A stretch of DNA of 8,510 bases from Nitrosomonadales bacterium. GTDB lineage: Bacteria > Pseudomonadota > Gammaproteobacteria > Burkholderiales > Nitrosomonadaceae. Under the pieces are notes generated by a model that was not told the origin of the DNA, ran no database searches, and was given only the letters and a program-made list of their open reading frames with translations. Below, piece by piece: positions 5,844 through 8,510 of this stretch. The stretch covers positions 1 through 8,510 of the forward strand of contig SPBV01000074.1 of the NCBI GenBank assembly GCA_004525885.1, written 5' to 3'. The position numbers were made by a program, and so were the translations under genes. Each line of letters opens with the position of its first letter. Position 1 is the stretch's first letter.

Positions 5844-6379
5844 GTATAGACTAAAGAATTAGCAGTTTACGATATCTGAATTGCCACCGAATAATCTAAC
5901 ACTCTTCAAGTCTACTGAAACGGGAGGGCATCTATCTGAAACATATAGATTTACGACTTTCATCACAGGCAGTAACGTACTAAAAAAAGTCGCTTTCACC
6001 ATTGATTACAACGATTCAGTTATGATCTGTTTTGGCAATCTGGCGCAGCGCCCATACTAATTTCCCATGGCAAAGTCGTATTAGATATGATGAAACCTTT
6101 GTTTTCTGCACAACGCTAGTATTAATGTTTAGTTCCTAACACAATTTAGCAACATACATTAAAATAGGATGCAAAAGAAGCTGAGAGGCTTTCTGATCAT
6201 TTTAATATGAATGTTGTCCTGTGATTCTCACCTCACAATAGATACCGTGTAATTAGATTGACAGCTTTGCTTCCTAAATGATTGATGTGTTCAAACCGGA
6301 TCAGATACAAAAATTCATTGGGCTTTAAGATTAGTAGTTTACAACAATAAATGTTATTTAATTAGAACCCTTCTAGAAA
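5844..6379. other. Intergenic region between kup and the GH57 gene, no gene seen
   Basis: This 536-bp A/T-rich stretch has no convincing reading frame, RNA gene or repeat. It should hold the end of the kup transcript and the promoter of the GH57 gene, but neither a terminator with a T run nor a well-spaced promoter is clear. TTGACA at 6258-6263 has no good -10 box at 16-18 bases. TTTAAT (6357-6362) is -10-like but lacks a matched -35. A weak imperfect hairpin occurs around 6174-6195. Confidence 0.6.
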
Positions 6380-8086
6380 ATGCGACCAATAGATCTTATC
6401 CTGTTGTGGCACATGCACCAACCAGATTACCGTGATTACAAAACTGGTGAATTTAATCTGCCATGGGTTTATCTACATGCTATCAAAGATTACACTGACA
6501 TGGCACATCATCTAGAAAAACATCCTCACATCAAAGCAATAATTAATTTTACCCCAGTGCTTCTAGATCAAATAGAAAACTATGCTGAGCAATTTACTCT
6601 TAGAGAGATACGTGATCCGTTGCTTCGTTTATTAGCTACACCCAACCTAAATCAGGTTTCCGCAAGCGAACGCTTATTAATACTAAATAGCTGCTTTCTC
6701 AGCAATCACTCAAGCATGCTAAAACCATACCCACTGTACAAACGTCTATATGATATGTTCAAAATATTGGAGAAAAGAAATAAAGAGGATGCATTGGCAT
6801 ATCTATCCGGGCAATATCTTGCAGACTTACTAATGTGGTATCACTTGGCCTGGACTGGAGAAAGTGTACGCAGAGAAAATCAGGAAGTTGCCAGCTTGAT
6901 GGCACAGGGAGAGAATTTCAACCATGTTGATCGACTTAAGCTATTTAATATAATTGGAGACCTGATCCAAAGATTGATTCCACGTTACCGAAAATTAGCC
7001 GAGTCAGGCCAGATCGAGTTATCAACCACGCCACATTACCACCCACTTTCTCCGTTACTTATTGATTTCTCTTCTGCTCGTGATAGTGTACCCAATGCTG
7101 CTTTACCAACAGAAACTGTTTATCCAGGGGGACGCAGTCGTGTGGAATCTCACTTAGCGTCTGCGATGGAAAGCCATGTGAAACGCTTTGGCGCTAAACC
7201 AAATGGTGTTTGGCCAGCAGAAGGAGCAGTTTCACAACTATTACTAGAGATTTTCGCTGAACACGGCTACCAATGGAGTGCCAGTAGCGAGAGTGTTCTA
7301 GCCAACAGTTTGCGCAAATTATATCCCGATAAATTGTTACCAAAACGGGATCGTTATCTTTACCGCCCTTACCAAATTCAGAAAAACTCCAAAAGTATCA
7401 TTTGTTTCTTTCGTGACGAAAAATTATCAGATATGATTGGATTCGAGTATGCAAAATGGTTTGGACGAGATGCCGCAGAACATTTCATACAGAACTTAGA
7501 GCAGATCAGCCGCAGCGCGCTGCCTGATGAAAATCCTATTGTGAGCGTAATTCTCGATGGTGAGAATGCCTGGGAATACTATCCCTATAATGGTTATTAT
7601 TTTCTTAATGATCTTTATGAAGGTCTTGAAAACAACCCATTGATTCGAACTACAACTTATCACGACTACATCACGACAGAAAAATGTTCCAATATCGTAA
7701 CTCTACCAACGTTATCATCAGGCAGTTGGGTATACGGAACATTTTCTACTTGGATTGGCGATCATGACACAAATATTGCATGGGATTTGCTGTGCGTGGC
7801 GAAACACAGTTTTGATCTAGTGATTCAGGGTGGGCGCTTGACGCGTGAAGAGCAAATCGCGGCGGAACGACAACTATCCTCCTGCGAAAGCTCAGACTGG
7901 TTCTGGTGGCTTGGGGATTACAACCCGTCGCAGACAGTTGAAAGTTTCGATAAACTGTTCCGTAAAAACCTAGCTAACTTATACGACCTCTTGAAGCTTC
8001 CTATCCCGGCAGCAGTACTTGACCCTATTAGTTGCGGAGGTGGAAACCCCGAGTCAGGTGGCTCAATGCGTCGTGGATCTATATGA
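6380..8086 (+). CDS. Glycoside hydrolase family 57 (alpha-glucan-acting enzyme)
   Basis: This is a GH57 retaining hydrolase or transglycosylase, most likely cytoplasmic since no signal peptide is seen. It probably acts on glycogen or maltodextrin (amylase, amylopullulanase or 4-alpha-glucanotransferase type). The five GH57 conserved regions are present: WHMHQPDY (10-17); ELSTTPHYHPLSPLL (213-227); NGVWPAEGAV (275-284) with the expected nucleophile E281; VILDGENAWE (390-399) with the expected acid/base D393; and WVYGTFSTWIGDHDTN (450-465). WFWWLGDYN (507-515) and the ending GGSMRRG also fit the family. The 568 residues fit single-domain bacterial GH57 proteins. ATG 6380 is the first start after an in-frame TAG, with only a weak ribosome site. 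No other glycogen gene lies in the window, so exact specificity cannot be told. Confidence 0.94.
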   Translation: MRPIDLILLWHMHQPDYRDYKTGEFNLPWVYLHAIKDYTDMAHHLEKHPHIKAIINFTPVLLDQIENYAEQFTLREIRDPLLRLLATPNLNQVSASERLLILNSCFLSNHSSMLKPYPLYKRLYDMFKILEKRNKEDALAYLSGQYLADLLMWYHLAWTGESVRRENQEVASLMAQGENFNHVDRLKLFNIIGDLIQRLIPRYRKLAESGQIELSTTPHYHPLSPLLIDFSSARDSVPNAALPTETVYPGGRSRVESHLASAMESHVKRFGAKPNGVWPAEGAVSQLLLEIFAEHGYQWSASSESVLANSLRKLYPDKLLPKRDRYLYRPYQIQKNSKSIICFFRDEKLSDMIGFEYAKWFGRDAAEHFIQNLEQISRSALPDENPIVSVILDGENAWEYYPYNGYYFLNDLYEGLENNPLIRTTTYHDYITTEKCSNIVTLPTLSSGSWVYGTFSTWIGDHDTNIAWDLLCVAKHSFDLVIQGGRLTREEQIAAERQLSSCESSDWFWWLGDYNPSQTVESFDKLFRKNLANLYDLLKLPIPAAVLDPISCGGGNPESGGSMRRGSI

Positions 8087-8164
8087 TTATGCATCAGTAA
8101 TTGAATCATTAGCTTACCTTTTATTCTCGTCTATTACTGTTTTCTCTTGTTTTTGGTGGCTCAG

Positions 8165-8181
8165 TGTGCCAAAAGTGTGCC
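8165..8181 (+). other. Integrase arm-type direct repeat, right locus
   Basis: TGTGCCAAAAGTGTGCC contains two TGTGCC units spaced 11 bp apart, and the full repeated unit is GTGTGCCA (8164-8171 and 8175-8182). It has the same layout as the left-locus site TGTACCAAAATTGTACC on the opposite strand: TGT-R-CC, AAAA, one base, TGT-R-CC. It is a candidate binding site for a related tyrosine integrase, but no integrase gene or attachment core is visible nearby. Confidence 0.45.
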
Positions 8182-8202
8182 ACGACATAATCATATTTGG
8201 AT

Positions 8203-8222
8203 TAGGGGGGTATATACCCCTA
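8203..8222. repeat. G-run/C-run palindrome
   Basis: The core GGGGTATATACCCC (8207-8220) is a perfect 14-bp palindrome. A hairpin TAGGGG/CCCCTA around it can use 8203-8208 and 8217-8222. TTGGATTA occurs on both sides (8197-8204 and 8226-8233). It has the layout of the repeat at 3532-3560 and could be a protein-binding site. There is no T run for termination. Confidence 0.5.
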
Positions 8223-8287
8223 GTATTGGATTAACCTACCCCCTATCAATATAGTACCTACCCTCTTTTCTTTCTCGAGTTTCTGTG

Positions 8288-8317
8288 AATGTCCTCTTTT
8301 GGCACAAAGCAGACATT
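8288..8317 (+). repeat. Copy 2 of the dispersed 30-bp imperfect palindrome
   Basis: The outer arms AATGTC and GACATT are perfect here and enclose CTCTTTTGGCACAAAG plus two further bases. Inside, CTTT pairs with AAAG, leaving a 2x2 internal mismatch and a 6-base loop. This copy keeps the arm symmetry that copy 1 (3397-3426) has lost by one base. Both are in the same orientation relative to the window and lie in gene-free DNA. Confidence 0.75.
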
Positions 8318-8412
8318 CAGGCAACACCAAAAAATCTTCATGGAACAAGGTCTACGCAAGTGTTGCTGATAACTAGACAACAACACTATTCTTCTGTGTG
8401 TCTATACAAACG

Positions 8413-8441
8413 TAAAGCCCTACGACGATCGCAGGGCTTTA
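8413..8441. terminator. Terminator-like hairpin
   Basis: TAAAGCCCT (8413-8421) and AGGGCTTTA (8433-8441) form a perfect 9-bp stem. The 11-base loop can pair further inside (CGA with TCG). The T-rich 3' arm is followed on the minus strand by CGTTTGTAT and on the plus strand by a non-T sequence, so it would work better for transcription entering from the right edge. It could serve both directions. The long U tract of a strong terminator is absent. Confidence 0.55.
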
Positions 8442-8510
8442 TAGAACCACCACATTACTGTGATTTGATTTCGTCGCGTTACCGCAACTTTATTATGCCA
8501 GTAATTTCAC

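Larger units (their letters stand above)
8087..8510. other. Non-coding region right of the GH57 gene, second island-end-like locus
   Basis: No gene is supported here. The stretch holds an arm-type direct repeat (8165-8181), a G-run/C-run palindrome (8203-8222), copy 2 of the 30-bp repeat (8288-8317) and a terminator-like hairpin (8413-8441). GGTGGCTCA occurs at 8057-8065 and again at 8155-8163. At the right edge, short minus-strand frames end at TAA near 8493-8495 or 8479-8481. One could be the tail of a leftward gene outside the window, but too little is visible to call it. No tRNA or other attachment core was recognised. Confidence 0.6.

Noticed and set aside
6258..6263. Perfect TTGACA as a -35 box for the GH57 gene
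   Set aside because: No acceptable -10 hexamer occurs 16-18 bases downstream.
8019..8234. 71-codon plus-strand frame running out of the GH57 3' end
   Set aside because: It starts with TTG inside the GH57 gene in another frame, covers the arm-type repeat and G/C palindrome, and has no recognisable domain. The GH57 frame itself ends properly after MRRG.

Overview
The window looks like a betaproteobacterial chromosome, most like a Nitrosomonas-type ammonia oxidiser. That assignment rests on remembered resemblance of the genes and dispersed repeats, plus moderate-to-low G+C, and was not tested by a search. It combines three settings: the end of a probable genomic island carrying a heavy-metal efflux operon, a short run of apparently resident chromosome, and a second non-coding stretch with island-end-like sequence.

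Positions 1-3313 (minus strand) hold a leftward operon: a small exported Cys-rich protein, a TolC-family outer-membrane channel and a CusB-type periplasmic adaptor. Gaps are 94 bp or less and the last two genes overlap by 35 bp. The inner-membrane RND pump (CusA type) that would complete the complex is not in the window and is expected just left of position 1. Together these genes would export Cu(I)/Ag(I) or a similar metal from the periplasm.

Positions 3314-3953 contain no gene but are dense in signals: a promoter and palindrome, a dispersed 30-bp repeat, a G-run/C-run hairpin, an 11-bp-period direct repeat resembling the arm sites of tyrosine integrases, a hexamer tandem repeat, two hairpins, and at 3707-3751 the 3' part of a tRNA-Arg(CCU) gene from anticodon loop to CCA. 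A lone tRNA 3' fragment is the classic scar at one end of an integrated element. Its orientation puts the element, with the metal operon, on the left and resident chromosome on the right.

Positions 3954-5843 (plus) encode a full-length Kup potassium transporter, preceded by a strong potential RNA fold with eight G in its loop. A 536-bp spacer follows without recognisable genes. Positions 6380-8086 (plus) encode a complete glycoside hydrolase family 57 enzyme, probably acting on glycogen or another alpha-glucan.

Positions 8087-8510 have no supported gene. They repeat, in mirror order, three elements seen left of the tRNA fragment: the 11-bp-period repeat, a G-run/C-run palindrome and the 30-bp repeat. 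A terminator-like hairpin lies near the right edge. The mirror arrangement around kup and the GH57 gene is the most unusual feature of the window. No CRISPR array, transposase, integrase gene or complete RNA gene is visible.
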